64,000 nucleotides of DNA from Pseudodesulfovibrio sp. GTDB taxonomy: Bacteria > Desulfobacterota > Desulfovibrionia > Desulfovibrionales > Desulfovibrionaceae. The translations under genes and the position numbers were made by a program. Location: contig NZ_JAQUWN010000005.1 in assembly GCF_028692895.1 (NCBI RefSeq), positions 31,230 through 95,229 of the forward strand, read 5' to 3'. The notes below the pieces were generated by a model. The model had not been told where the DNA came from and ran no database searches. It saw only the letters and a program-made list of their open reading frames with translations. Shown one piece after another: positions 25,468 to 34,022 of this stretch (position 1 is its first letter; each line of letters starts with the position of its first letter).

Positions 25468-25523
25468 TGTCTTGTCCTCTTTGAACGGGCGGCCATGCGG
25501 CCGCCCGGTTGGTTGCAAATCGG

Positions 25524-26462
25524 CTACAGTCCGTCGGCGTAGGACACGGTCTCGGGGTAGACGAACTCCACGGAGCCGATGGTGCCGAAGTAGGTGGTCA
25601 GCTGGTGCAGGCCACGGAACTCGACGGGCGTCCGCTGCAGCGGCACCATGGGGAACCGCACATACGTCTTGTTCTTGGTGTAGGTGACGACGCGGTTCTT
25701 GCCGCTCGTGCCGCGCCCGACCAGCCACTTGAGCGGCAGGATCTGCAGCGGGCGGCCGTTGATGGAGTTGCAGAGGCAGTTCTCGGCCACGTATTTGAGG
25801 ATGGAGATCGACCCGGCGTCGCTCACGGGCTGGGTCAACAGGCCGAGCTTGGTGGGCGGGATCAGCATGCGGTCGGGGCACAAGGTGTATCCGGACCGCG
25901 CGTAGGCCTGGGAGAGGATGTCGTTGACGTCGGAGAGCATCTGCTTGGCCGTGGTGGTCTCGTCCCACTCGGCGGCCAGCCCCTCGGGCGTGATGTTCGC
26001 ATTGTTGACCAGGCCGGTCAGGCCAAGGTCTTCGTCGCCGATGTAGACCTGCTCGTCCACGTCCATGTTGTGCTTGAGGCGCAGCGCTTCCGTCTGCTGG
26101 GAGTCGATGGGCCGCCCCAGGATGCTGGCTTTGGCCAGCTCCTGGATGGTCCAGCCGAGCTGCATGGCCCACAGGTTCATGTTCTGCGCCGTCTTGTTCG
26201 TGTCGAGCGAGATCCCGGCAAGCGCGTTGGCCTTGGGGCCGACCCAGTTCTTGCCGCCGGGAGACAGGGAGCCCATGGCCGCCAGCGAGGTATTGGTGAA
26301 GGAGGACGCCTCGTCGGCGATGGTCACGTCCTCGCGCAGGTCGATGTCGCGGTTCCAGGTGACCTGGACCAGCGGCATGTGCAGCTGCTTGTCCAGCCGC
26401 TCCAGCTCGCCGACCAGGAATGCACCGGCGGAATCGACGGTTTTGGAGTCAAAGGTGATCAT
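25524..26462 (-). CDS. major capsid protein (DUF2184)
   Basis: A 312-aa protein of the DUF2184 family, the HK97-fold major capsid protein in this phage group. Features: N-terminal LDKQLHMPLVQVTWNRDID, central QLGWTIQELAKASILGRPID and DEQVYIGDEDLGLTGLVN, and C-terminal segments ending VYPETVSYADGL. It is flanked by the cement protein and the protease/scaffold gene. Confidence 0.9.
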   Translation of the reverse strand: MITFDSKTVDSAGAFLVGELERLDKQLHMPLVQVTWNRDIDLREDVTIADEASSFTNTSLAAMGSLSPGGKNWVGPKANALAGISLDTNKTAQNMNLWAMQLGWTIQELAKASILGRPIDSQQTEALRLKHNMDVDEQVYIGDEDLGLTGLVNNANITPEGLAAEWDETTTAKQMLSDVNDILSQAYARSGYTLCPDRMLIPPTKLGLLTQPVSDAGSISILKYVAENCLCNSINGRPLQILPLKWLVGRGTSGKNRVVTYTKNKTYVRFPMVPLQRTPVEFRGLHQLTTYFGTIGSVEFVYPETVSYADGL

Positions 26463-26471
26463 ATGGACCTC

Positions 26472-26942
26472 CTAGATGTTGTAAGCGATTTCGACGACGC
26501 CGTCGGCGTCGGCCGCACCCATGAACGTGGCGTCGATGGCCACGGTCTCGTCGGCGACCAGGGCCGCCTCGATGTCGCCCACGCTGCCGGAGGCGGCGGA
26601 GATGCGGGCATAGACGAGGCCGCCCTTGCTGCCGGCCCCCACGGCCAGGGGCACGGCCATGTAGCCGGAGCGCAGCACGTCGACCACGGAACCGGCCGGA
26701 GCCACGTTGTCGGCGGTGGAGCCTGCGCCGCCCTGGGACGGGTAGCTGCGGGCCACGAAGCCGTAGATGTCGGCGGCGACGTCGCCCGCCTCCAGCGGAA
26801 CGAGTTCGCCGTCCACGAGCTTGGCGGGAGCGCCGTGGGCCAGGTCGGTATCGCCGACCAGGCAAGGCTCCAGCACGGCCACGGCGGCGCGGGTGACGTC
26901 TCCGGCGAAGCCGGAAGGCATGCGGGTGTTGATGTGGGTCAT
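26472..26942 (-). CDS. capsid cement/decoration protein (Gp24-like)
   Basis: A 156-aa Ala/Gly/Val-rich protein: TRMPSGFAGDVTRAA, IYGFVARSYPSQGG, DVLRSGYMAVPL. This matches structural cement proteins of the Gp24 type that stabilise the capsid exterior. It lies immediately upstream of the capsid gene in transcription order. Confidence 0.78.
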   Translation of the reverse strand: MTHINTRMPSGFAGDVTRAAVAVLEPCLVGDTDLAHGAPAKLVDGELVPLEAGDVAADIYGFVARSYPSQGGAGSTADNVAPAGSVVDVLRSGYMAVPLAVGAGSKGGLVYARISAASGSVGDIEAALVADETVAIDATFMGAADADGVVEIAYNI

Positions 26943-26943
26943 G

Positions 26944-28143
26944 TTAGGCTCCCTTCTTGTAGAATGCTTCGTTCGCCCGGTTGATGTCGGCCGGAGTGAC
27001 GGCCTTGCCGAAGTCGCGGACCGAGGTCTTGGTCAGGCCGTCGGCGGTCGCCTGGTTGTTGCGCACCTTGGCCACCTCGGTGGCGACCAGGAACGCGGCG
27101 TCCAGGGTCACGCAGTCGCACCCGTCCAGGGTGGCGCCGCGCAGCGCGCCGGTCACCGCCTTGGCGACGGACTCGTCCTTGGCCGAAGCCGCGCGCAGGG
27201 CGGACCGCTGCACGGCGCAAATCTTGTCGGAGTCCCGCACGGACATGCCGGGCACCAGGATCATGGCGCGCTGTTTGGTCTCGGCGTCCACGGTGCGGGC
27301 CAGGGCCGCGTCGCGGGCCTTGGGCTTTTCGTCGGGCACGTCGGGCTCGGCGGGCTGGTCCTCGTCGGTGGTCTCGGGCTCCTCGTCCTTGGGAGCCGCC
27401 AGGTTGCGCAGCTGGATTTCCAGCTCGTTGATCCGGGCCTCCAGGGCGGCCAGGCGATCCTCGCCCTCGTCGCTGGCCGGGGTTTCCGGTTCGGCGGGCG
27501 GGGTCGGCTGGTCGGTATCCTCGTCCAGCGCCTTGCGTACCTCGGGCTTTCTCAGGAAGCCCACCAAGGCATCCAGGACCGAGTTGGTCTTTTTCTTGGA
27601 GTTCATTTCGTCCTCGCTGTTGTCGTTGATCCGGCAGCGGGAGCCGCAACGGCCCCGTTGAACCAGGGCAATGTGATTGCCGCGAATGTTGCGCTGACGG
27701 CCCCGGCCCGGAGCGGTCTGCTCATAGTCCGCGTCATAGCCGCAGGAAACCTCCCGCAGCCCCCCGCGCACCAGTTTGATGGCCGCCTCGTCGGTGATGA
27801 CCAGGTCGGCCAGCAGCAGGTCGCTTGCCTCTCCCTCCCCGCGACGCAGGCCTTGGGCATGGCCGCAGGCCAGTCCCTTCCAGGTCTCGGGGGTCACGTC
27901 TTCCGCAGGATGGTCCACGGTGGTCGGCTTGCCCTCGTACGAGGCCACGGCCTCGGGGGCGAAGACCTCGGCCTCGTCGCGCTCGATGCGGACCAGGCCA
28001 TCCTCTCCGGGCTCAACGGGAACCTGGTCGGCGGCGTAGAGCATCTCGCCCGTGCGGGCGATGGGCACGTCGTAGCAGACGAGGAATCCCTCGCGGGTTT
28101 CGGCAATGTGTTCCGAAAGTTTTGTCGGGGTGTAAAAGCGCAT
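26944..28143 (-). CDS. DUF2213 head maturation protease with C-terminal scaffold
   Basis: A 399-aa fused protein. Residues 1-175 are a DUF2213 prohead protease: GMLYAADQ region, KPTTVDHP with the candidate catalytic His, and LREVSCGYDADYE with Ser. After about residue 180 comes a charged coiled-coil and acidic region (DRLAALEARINELEIQLRNL), typical of scaffold. An ATG at 27606 with GAGGA just upstream could produce the scaffold part alone. The ATG at 28143 is used; a TTG at 28161 would add six residues. Confidence 0.85.
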   Translation of the reverse strand: MRFYTPTKLSEHIAETREGFLVCYDVPIARTGEMLYAADQVPVEPGEDGLVRIERDEAEVFAPEAVASYEGKPTTVDHPAEDVTPETWKGLACGHAQGLRRGEGEASDLLLADLVITDEAAIKLVRGGLREVSCGYDADYEQTAPGRGRQRNIRGNHIALVQRGRCGSRCRINDNSEDEMNSKKKTNSVLDALVGFLRKPEVRKALDEDTDQPTPPAEPETPASDEGEDRLAALEARINELEIQLRNLAAPKDEEPETTDEDQPAEPDVPDEKPKARDAALARTVDAETKQRAMILVPGMSVRDSDKICAVQRSALRAASAKDESVAKAVTGALRGATLDGCDCVTLDAAFLVATEVAKVRNNQATADGLTKTSVRDFGKAVTPADINRANEAFYKKGA

Positions 28144-28205
28144 GGGCCAGGGATAGCCCAAGGCGAGGACGGCATCCTCTAACGCAGGTTATAATATGAG
28201 ATGGA

Positions 28206-28345
28206 CCGGACGCATCATGTCCGGCCGGTGGCGGGGCGGCATCCGTCCTCGACGGATACCTGTTCAGGGGCGTTCATGAACGCCCTCAGGCGCGTTTTCC
28301 GGGAAAAGTCGATAGACGGCCCGCCGGGAGGGGCGAAGGCGGGCC
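28206..28345. other. cluster of four hairpins in the 215-bp gap between head genes
   Basis: The only long gene-free gap in the late operon (28144-28358). It holds four short inverted repeats: 28206-28224, 28241-28257, 28267-28286 and 28318-28345 (8-bp stem with 12-nt loop). A TATAAT-like sequence lies at 28191-28196. It may be an attenuator, an RNA-processing site or a remnant of an inserted element. Confidence 0.5.
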
Positions 28346-28358
28346 TACGGCGATTTTG

Positions 28359-28604
28359 CTAAACCGGGGCGACCTGGTCGGGCGTGAGGGTGATGACATG
28401 GTAGGTGCCGGGATGGACCAGGACGTCGCCATCAAGCTCGGGCGGGATGATGGCGAACTCCACCTCCAGGGCCTCGCCGTGGCCGAAGACCTGGATGACG
28501 GTGCCCTCGGCTCCGGACGGAACGGCGTAGACAACGCCCTGGCCGTAGTTGCCGGGGCCTTCCTGCGCCGCCTTCAGGCGGATGGTGTCGAGTTCCTGAT
28601 ACAT
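28359..28604 (-). CDS. DUF4926-like protein, candidate immunity partner of the MuF protein
   Basis: An 81-aa beta-rich protein resembling DUF4926: MYQELDTIRLKAAQEG, then GAEGTVIQVFGHGEALEVEFAI and TYHVITLTPDQVAPV. It starts 2 bp after the MuF-DUF6883 gene, with GGGAGA upstream. DUF4926 genes are often next to DUF6883 genes (from memory). An immunity or antitoxin role is inferred from this pairing. The gap with hairpins follows it. Confidence 0.75.
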   Translation of the reverse strand: MYQELDTIRLKAAQEGPGNYGQGVVYAVPSGAEGTVIQVFGHGEALEVEFAIIPPELDGDVLVHPGTYHVITLTPDQVAPV

Positions 28605-28606
28605 GG

Positions 28607-29830
28607 CTATCTCCCAACGAAACAGGTGACCAGCCGGGGCTTGGAGGACACGCTGCCATTACCCGCCTTGTATATCCAGGCGGTAGTTACGTCAACGGTG
28701 CGCCCGTTCGGCCCCGTCACGGGCACCAGCACGGTGAATCGCTCGCCGTGCTCGTCCGTCAAATCCCGCAGCGCCGGATAGTCGGCGATCCTGCTCATGA
28801 TCTGTTGCCGCACCTCCTGGGCGTGGTCCTTGTTCATGCCGAGGGCGGCCTGCCATACCCGAGCCTTGTCCCGTCCGCTCGGATGGTCCAGGTCCATGGA
28901 GTATCGCGTCAGCTTGTCCAGGGCGAAGTCGGCCCGTTCCACATTGTGCAACGCCCTTCCCTCGGTGTGCGGTATCATGGGGTGCGATTCGACTCGCTCC
29001 CACTGGCTGCGCCGCTTGATCTCGCCGCTCGCCTTTTCCTGCTCCTGGGTCGGGAGCGGGCTGGGCACCGCCTTACGCGCCGCGCCCTCGTGGATCACCG
29101 GCTCGGGATAGCACCGGCAGTTCGGGGATTCGCCCGCGTGGCCGGTCATGCCGTCAAGGGTTGGCGGCGAGTCCCAGCGCACGAACTTGCCTTCCATCGC
29201 CGCGTGGCTGGCCCGCCGGTTGCCGTCCCGCGTGGTGCGCCAAATATAGCCCTCGCTGCCCACGGCCTCGGCGCGGGCCCGGGTCATGGCTGTGCCCGTC
29301 TTGCTGATTTCCGTGCGGGCGATGGTCTGCGCCCGGCTCATGGCCAGGTTGCCCTCGGCCGCGATCCGCTTGGCCAGGGTGTCCGCCCGCATGCCGGACT
29401 CCACGGCCTCCCTGGCCAGCGTCCCGACGGACTCGGCCGCCTGGAGCGGCAGCGAGGTGATGAGCTTGATGTTGTCCGCGATCTTGCTGCGGACCGCTGC
29501 GGAGATGTCGGAGGACAGAAGCCCCTTGAGGTTGATGCCCCAGCGCCCGGCCGCCGCGCGCCACCCCTGGTCCGAATGTCGCTTGCAGGTGCGGACCATG
29601 TTCTCGGCGGCCTCGGCCGCCCATGGCTTGAGCTTGTCCGCGTATCGCTGGAGCTGCCGCGCCGCCGTGGCCGGATCGGGGTGCGCCTCCAGGATGCGGC
29701 TTACTTCCCGCCCCACGCTGCGCAGCTGCTTGGCGTAGCGCCGCTCTGCGGCCCTGGACGGTTGCCACGCTTGGGCGGAGGCGCGCTGCTTTTGCACGTC
29801 CTGCCATGACCAGGCCTTGGACCAGGTCAT
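28607..29830 (-). CDS. MuF-type head morphogenesis protein with C-terminal DUF6883-like domain
   Basis: A 407-aa protein. Residues about 60-240 match the Mu gpF/SPP1 gp7 minor head protein: ARTEISKTGTAMTRARAEAV, GYIWRTTRDGNRRASHAAM and the closing PNCRCYPEP. After a linker, residues about 300-405 form a separate domain (LDKLTRYSMDLDHPSGRDKARVW, then MSRIADYPALRDL and FTVLVPVTGPNGRTVDVTTAW) resembling DUF6883. Many MuF proteins carry C-terminal toxin domains. Adjacency to a DUF4926-like gene supports a toxin/immunity pair, but activity is unproven. It overlaps the portal gene by 4 nt. Confidence 0.82.
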   Translation of the reverse strand: MTWSKAWSWQDVQKQRASAQAWQPSRAAERRYAKQLRSVGREVSRILEAHPDPATAARQLQRYADKLKPWAAEAAENMVRTCKRHSDQGWRAAAGRWGINLKGLLSSDISAAVRSKIADNIKLITSLPLQAAESVGTLAREAVESGMRADTLAKRIAAEGNLAMSRAQTIARTEISKTGTAMTRARAEAVGSEGYIWRTTRDGNRRASHAAMEGKFVRWDSPPTLDGMTGHAGESPNCRCYPEPVIHEGAARKAVPSPLPTQEQEKASGEIKRRSQWERVESHPMIPHTEGRALHNVERADFALDKLTRYSMDLDHPSGRDKARVWQAALGMNKDHAQEVRQQIMSRIADYPALRDLTDEHGERFTVLVPVTGPNGRTVDVTTAWIYKAGNGSVSSKPRLVTCFVGR

Positions 29831-31437
29831 GCCGGGACGTCCTCCGACACGTTGGAGGCCGGGACGAAACCGCGCCCGACGCGGCCCATGATCTGCTCCG
29901 CCTGGGAGCGGTCGAGCGGGAAGGCGGCCAGCAGCATTTCCACACCGCTTTCCCTGGGCAGGGTACCCATGGCCACGGAGGCAACGATCTCCATCATGGA
30001 CGCGACCTGCGCGCCGTTCAGGCTGATTTCCTGCGGGGTGTGTCCGCTCTCCTCCACGGGGCCGTAGTCGCCGGGCTCGTCACCCAGGACCGGGGCCGGA
30101 GCGGCGGACGTCTCGGCGGCCTCGATGGACTCGTCCGTGATGCCGCCGAATCGTCCGGTCAGGCGACCGGAGTTGCGCAGCTCGGCTTTGCCCTCCGCCT
30201 CGGTGATGAGCCCGGCCGCGAACAGCCCGGCCACGGCCTGGGCGTCGTTGGTGGCGATGGTGGACTTGTCCACCTCGGTGGGCTGCCACAGGCTGCGGAA
30301 CGCGAACTGGGTTCCCTCCGGCAGCGGATTGCCCCACAGCGACATGGCGCAGACCGGGAGCAGCTTCTCCAGGGCCGGACGGAGGTCGTCGTCCTGGTCC
30401 GTGGCGATGGTGTCGTAATAGGACCGCAGGTCGGACTCGCCGGTGGAGAATCCCTTCGGGCTCTGCCCCAGCAGCCGCACCAGCGGGATGCCCGTGGCTC
30501 CGGCGATCTGCTCCGCAAAGGCCTGCAGGGCGTCGTAGACCCCGGTGAAGGTCCAGCTGTGCGTGGTGAAGGTGTCCTTGGCGTCCAGCAGGGTCAGTCC
30601 CTCGTTGGTCTGCATCAGTCGGAGCATGTTGAACATCTTGAGCAGGGCCTTTTCGGCCGGGCCGCCTGCGGCGATGACCTCCCGTAATCCCTCGATGCCG
30701 ATGGTGCGCAGGTAGGAGCGCATGATCAGATTCGCACTGCCGTGGGTGGCGCTGTCCAGAGCGACGATGCGCTCGTAGGCGCGCTCCACGACGCTGGCTC
30801 CCCAGCTCTGCTCCGCAATGCGCTCGTAGTACGGCAGCTCCACGCCCACAAACCGGATCACCCGCGAATGGTGGAAGCGCAGCCCGGCGCTGCCCTCCAT
30901 GTCATAGACCGTGTAAAATTCCGGGTACCCCAGCATGGGTCCCAGCTCCAGCACCACCTCGGAGGACGGCGTGACCTGGTGGCGGTCCAGCACATGCAGG
31001 CCCTTGAAGGCGTCGCGGCAGATGGCGTCCAGGCGCAGGGGGCTCGACGGATCGGCCCCGTCGATGAGGATGACGGCGATGGCTCCGCCATACAGCCGGG
31101 ACCATTTGATGGCGTCGGACAGGCGGGCGTTGACGCCCATGCGCTGCATGTAGCGCAGCAGCTCGTCCACGTCGCCGGGCGGCAGCTCGGATTGGATGTC
31201 GATGCCGCCGCGCACCATATCCTCGGCCACCACGTCCACCATGCGCCCGACCACCCAGGAGGTCCGGTACATCTCGTCCAGGACCGTGCGTTCGGCCGTC
31301 AGCTTGCGGCCGCGCGTGTATGTCCCTGCGGCCAGCGGGTTGGACTGGCCCATGCCCAGCTTGGCCACGAAGTTGTCAAAGCCGTCGGTTGTGGGGAAGT
31401 TCTTCCCGCCCGGCCGGTAATCCTTTCGTCTACCCAT
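29827..31437 (-). CDS. portal protein (DUF1073)
   Basis: A 536-aa portal through which DNA enters the capsid. DUF1073-type features: YRTSWVVGRMVDVVAEDMVRGG, ARLSDAIKWSRLYGGAI, and GIPLVRLLGQSPKGFSTGESD near residue 350. The C-terminal ~110 residues are an acidic linker and a helical tail ending EDVPA. It overlaps terminase by 8 nt upstream and the MuF gene by 4 nt downstream. Confidence 0.9.
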   Translation of the reverse strand: MGRRKDYRPGGKNFPTTDGFDNFVAKLGMGQSNPLAAGTYTRGRKLTAERTVLDEMYRTSWVVGRMVDVVAEDMVRGGIDIQSELPPGDVDELLRYMQRMGVNARLSDAIKWSRLYGGAIAVILIDGADPSSPLRLDAICRDAFKGLHVLDRHQVTPSSEVVLELGPMLGYPEFYTVYDMEGSAGLRFHHSRVIRFVGVELPYYERIAEQSWGASVVERAYERIVALDSATHGSANLIMRSYLRTIGIEGLREVIAAGGPAEKALLKMFNMLRLMQTNEGLTLLDAKDTFTTHSWTFTGVYDALQAFAEQIAGATGIPLVRLLGQSPKGFSTGESDLRSYYDTIATDQDDDLRPALEKLLPVCAMSLWGNPLPEGTQFAFRSLWQPTEVDKSTIATNDAQAVAGLFAAGLITEAEGKAELRNSGRLTGRFGGITDESIEAAETSAAPAPVLGDEPGDYGPVEESGHTPQEISLNGAQVASMMEIVASVAMGTLPRESGVEMLLAAFPLDRSQAEQIMGRVGRGFVPASNVSEDVPA

Positions 31438-32863
31438 CGGCCAACGCCTCCCATATGCTCAACCCATGCGACTTCAAATGCCGCAGGGCCTGTGTCATGC
31501 TGTCAACTTGATCGTCATGTCCGCTTGCCGGAAAGCTCACGAGTTCGGCCACGAAATCGGGCACCCACGGAAAAGCGTCGTCTTCGGGGATGTGGACGTT
31601 CCCGCCCGCCCACAACGACGTGACCGCATGGGCGCGGGCGACCTTGGAGCCGTCCGGTTCGATAGGGATAAGCCCGGAAATATCTTCCTTGAGTGCGTCC
31701 ATGACGGCCGGGCCGTTGGCCTTGTCCTCAATGAGAACCCCCGTGCTCTGCGGGAACTGGGCCGATACAATTTTCACCGCATCCTTGGACCGGGTGAACC
31801 CCATGCGGTCGCGCACCTGGTGCAACAGATAGTAATTAGTCCGCTTGCGGCCCCAGACCTGGCCGACGACGTAGTCCGAGCCGTCCGTGTCCTTGAACGT
31901 CATGTCCCAGGATTGGATTACCTCGTCGAAATGGTCGGGTAGCGTGGACTTGTTCCAGCGCTTGACCCAATCCTCCTGGAAGATGTTGCCGCCCTCGCGG
32001 ACCGGACTCTGCATATACAGGGCGCTCCACTCGGCGGGCGTCAGCGAGGCCTTGGTTTCGAGCAGCTTGTCCAGGGGGTGCAGCTCAGGGACCAGTGCGT
32101 TCCCGTCCTGGTCGATGGCCGGGAATTTGAGGTGCCGCGCCTTGGGGTTCTTCTTGATCACCGTGGCGGAAAGGTCGTCCACGGCCCAGGACGTGGCCAT
32201 AATGATATGGCCGCTCAACTTGGAAAGGCGCGTCAGGAAAACTGTGTTGTACCAGCTCAGGATCGCGCGCTTAATGGTGTCCGAGCGGGCCTCCTCCTGA
32301 TTCTTGATCGGGTCGTCGATGACGCCGATGTCCACGGACTTGCCCGTGAGCGGACCGCCAACGCCGGTGCAGACGTAGTAGCCGCGATGTCCCAGAATAT
32401 CGAACCGTTCGGCGTTGCGCAGGGCCTGCCCCTCAATCGTCACCGCTCTCCTGGGGTTCAGGGCTGAATCAGGAAACACCGCTTTGTAGGAGTCCTCCAT
32501 CATGATCCGCTGGACGTCACGGTTCATGTCTCGGGCGAGGTCCGCTCCATAGGAGGCGGCGGCAAAGCGGAGGTTGGGATAGCGGCCAAAGGCGTATGGC
32601 GGGAACCGGCGCGAGACCAACTCCGACTTGCCGTGCTGCGGCGGGGCCTGGAGCACAAGGACCGGCCTCAATCCGGCAAAGACGTCCTCCAGGAAGACAT
32701 CCAGCGCCACGCAGACGGGCAGGGAAAACGAGTTGTGAACGTAGTCCTCTTTGGTGAAGGAGACGAACGCCGCCATATTGCGCCGGGCCTGTTCGGCCCG
32801 GAGTGTCCGCAGTTCACGCTCCTTGAGCAGCGGAGCCAATTCCTTGTGGCGGGGCTTGCCCAT
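31430..32863 (-). CDS. terminase large subunit
   Basis: A 477-aa DNA-packaging motor and nuclease. Walker A is APPQHGKSE (residues 73-81) and Walker B is DIGVIDDP (178-185). The coupling motif region (IMATSW) follows, and the RNase H-like nuclease domain has IQSWDMTFKDTDGSD, VLIEDKANG and the C-terminal HDDQVDS acidic residues. The ATG at 32863 gives MGKPRHKEL; upstream codons are non-conserved. The small subunit precedes it by 1 bp. Confidence 0.93.
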   Translation of the reverse strand: MGKPRHKELAPLLKERELRTLRAEQARRNMAAFVSFTKEDYVHNSFSLPVCVALDVFLEDVFAGLRPVLVLQAPPQHGKSELVSRRFPPYAFGRYPNLRFAAASYGADLARDMNRDVQRIMMEDSYKAVFPDSALNPRRAVTIEGQALRNAERFDILGHRGYYVCTGVGGPLTGKSVDIGVIDDPIKNQEEARSDTIKRAILSWYNTVFLTRLSKLSGHIIMATSWAVDDLSATVIKKNPKARHLKFPAIDQDGNALVPELHPLDKLLETKASLTPAEWSALYMQSPVREGGNIFQEDWVKRWNKSTLPDHFDEVIQSWDMTFKDTDGSDYVVGQVWGRKRTNYYLLHQVRDRMGFTRSKDAVKIVSAQFPQSTGVLIEDKANGPAVMDALKEDISGLIPIEPDGSKVARAHAVTSLWAGGNVHIPEDDAFPWVPDFVAELVSFPASGHDDQVDSMTQALRHLKSHGLSIWEALADG

Positions 32864-32864
32864 G

Positions 32865-33404
32865 TCACTCCCCGGCCAGAGCGGCGATACGCTGGTCAAG
32901 CTCCTCGTCGCTGAGGCTCTTGAGGTCGGCGGCGGTGCCAAGGTCCGCCACTCTTTTGGCCATTTCCTCCCTGGCTTCGATCTGGGCCTTCACCTTGGCC
33001 TCGGCCATCCATTTTTTCTGCGATACCGTGGCCCGGCCCAGCTCGGCGATGGAACGGGTGATGCCCGTCATATTCACCTTGGCCGGGTCCACCTCCATGT
33101 CCATGAGCAGGGCGAAGAGCTTTTCCTGGGTCAGGCGCATGAGCGCGTCGTTAATAGCGTTGTCGTCATCCGGGTTGGCCTCGACGATGGCGCGGCTCTG
33201 CTCGGTGACCAGCTTGAGGGAGGCCAGGCGTTCCTCGAACTTCTGGCCGTAGCGGTGGACGGCGGACTTGGAAATCTCGTACCCGCGTCCCCTCAACTCG
33301 TCGGACAGGAGTTGATAGTCCGCAAAACCGTTGGCGGCCAGGGCGCGGTCCAGCCACTCCTTGACCTCCTTGGGCAGCGTATCGACGGCGGAGCGGCGAG
33401 GCAT
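32865..33404 (-). CDS. DUF3486 family terminase small subunit (Mu gp27-like)
   Basis: A 179-aa protein: MPRRSAVDTLPKEVKEWLD, then DYQLLSDELRGRGYEISKSAVHRYGQKFEE, a helix-turn-helix-like region, followed by long helices. This matches DUF3486, the small terminase of Mu-like phages. It overlaps the upstream gene by one base. Confidence 0.88.
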   Translation of the reverse strand: MPRRSAVDTLPKEVKEWLDRALAANGFADYQLLSDELRGRGYEISKSAVHRYGQKFEERLASLKLVTEQSRAIVEANPDDDNAINDALMRLTQEKLFALLMDMEVDPAKVNMTGITRSIAELGRATVSQKKWMAEAKVKAQIEAREEMAKRVADLGTAADLKSLSDEELDQRIAALAGE

Positions 33405-33712
33405 TACCAATACTTCTCGGGCCGGGCGATGCCGGGTTCGCAGTCCACGGTGTACTCGGCCACGTCTACGCCGTAGCGGTTCAGCTTGGCGATCCACCGG
33501 CCGTCGGGCCGTTTGTCCAGGTCCACCAGGGCGCGCTCGGCCAGGTAGTCCAGCTCGCGCTGCACCTCCAGCCGCGTGGCGTCGGGGTAGACGCCCTGGG
33601 CCGTTGCCAGGGCCGTGTCGTCATAGCATCCCAGGGGGCGGGCGTTGTTGAGCGTGAGGATGAGCACCCAACGCAGGTACTCGCGGCGTACACGGGCGTG
33701 GTCAACAGGCAT
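33404..33712 (-). CDS. VpaChn25_0724-like phage protein (Mu gp26 position)
   Basis: A 102-aa protein with a winged-helix look: YLRWVLILTLNNARPLGC, TRLEVQRELDYLAERALVDLD, then WIAKLNRYGVDVAEY. It resembles the VpaChn25_0724 phage family, found next to DUF3486 genes. A DNA-binding role in packaging is inferred. Confidence 0.75.
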   Translation of the reverse strand: MPVDHARVRREYLRWVLILTLNNARPLGCYDDTALATAQGVYPDATRLEVQRELDYLAERALVDLDKRPDGRWIAKLNRYGVDVAEYTVDCEPGIARPEKYW

Positions 33713-34022
33713 GTTTGCCTCCTTGATCTAGTTTGGCGGCCAGCGCGTCCAGCTTGGCCTCGATGACGGTCTGGTTGCGTATCCAGTCCTCGCGCCGGAC
33801 GTACTCCAGGGGCAGCTCGGCGCGCAGACGTAAAAGGCTTTTCTCGTTTTCATCCGCCTTGGCGACGGCCTCAGCGGCCTGCCGCTTGATCTCGTCGGCG
33901 TTCTTGTCCCGCATCAGGGTGATGATCTTCCAAACCGAAAAGACAAACCCCAGAAAGGACAGGATCAGGGTCACCGACAGCACGAGCAGCTGCCAGACGG
34001 GAATGGTCACTCCGGGATTCAT
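33702..34022 (-). CDS. DUF2730 family protein (Mu gp25-like), membrane-anchored coiled coil
   Basis: A 106-aa protein with an N-terminal transmembrane helix (WQLLVLSVTLILSFLGFVFSV) and a charged helical remainder. It matches the DUF2730 family of Mu-like phages. It lies between the spanins and terminase genes, as in Mu. Role unknown. Confidence 0.8.
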   Translation of the reverse strand: MNPGVTIPVWQLLVLSVTLILSFLGFVFSVWKIITLMRDKNADEIKRQAAEAVAKADENEKSLLRLRAELPLEYVRREDWIRNQTVIEAKLDALAAKLDQGGKHAC

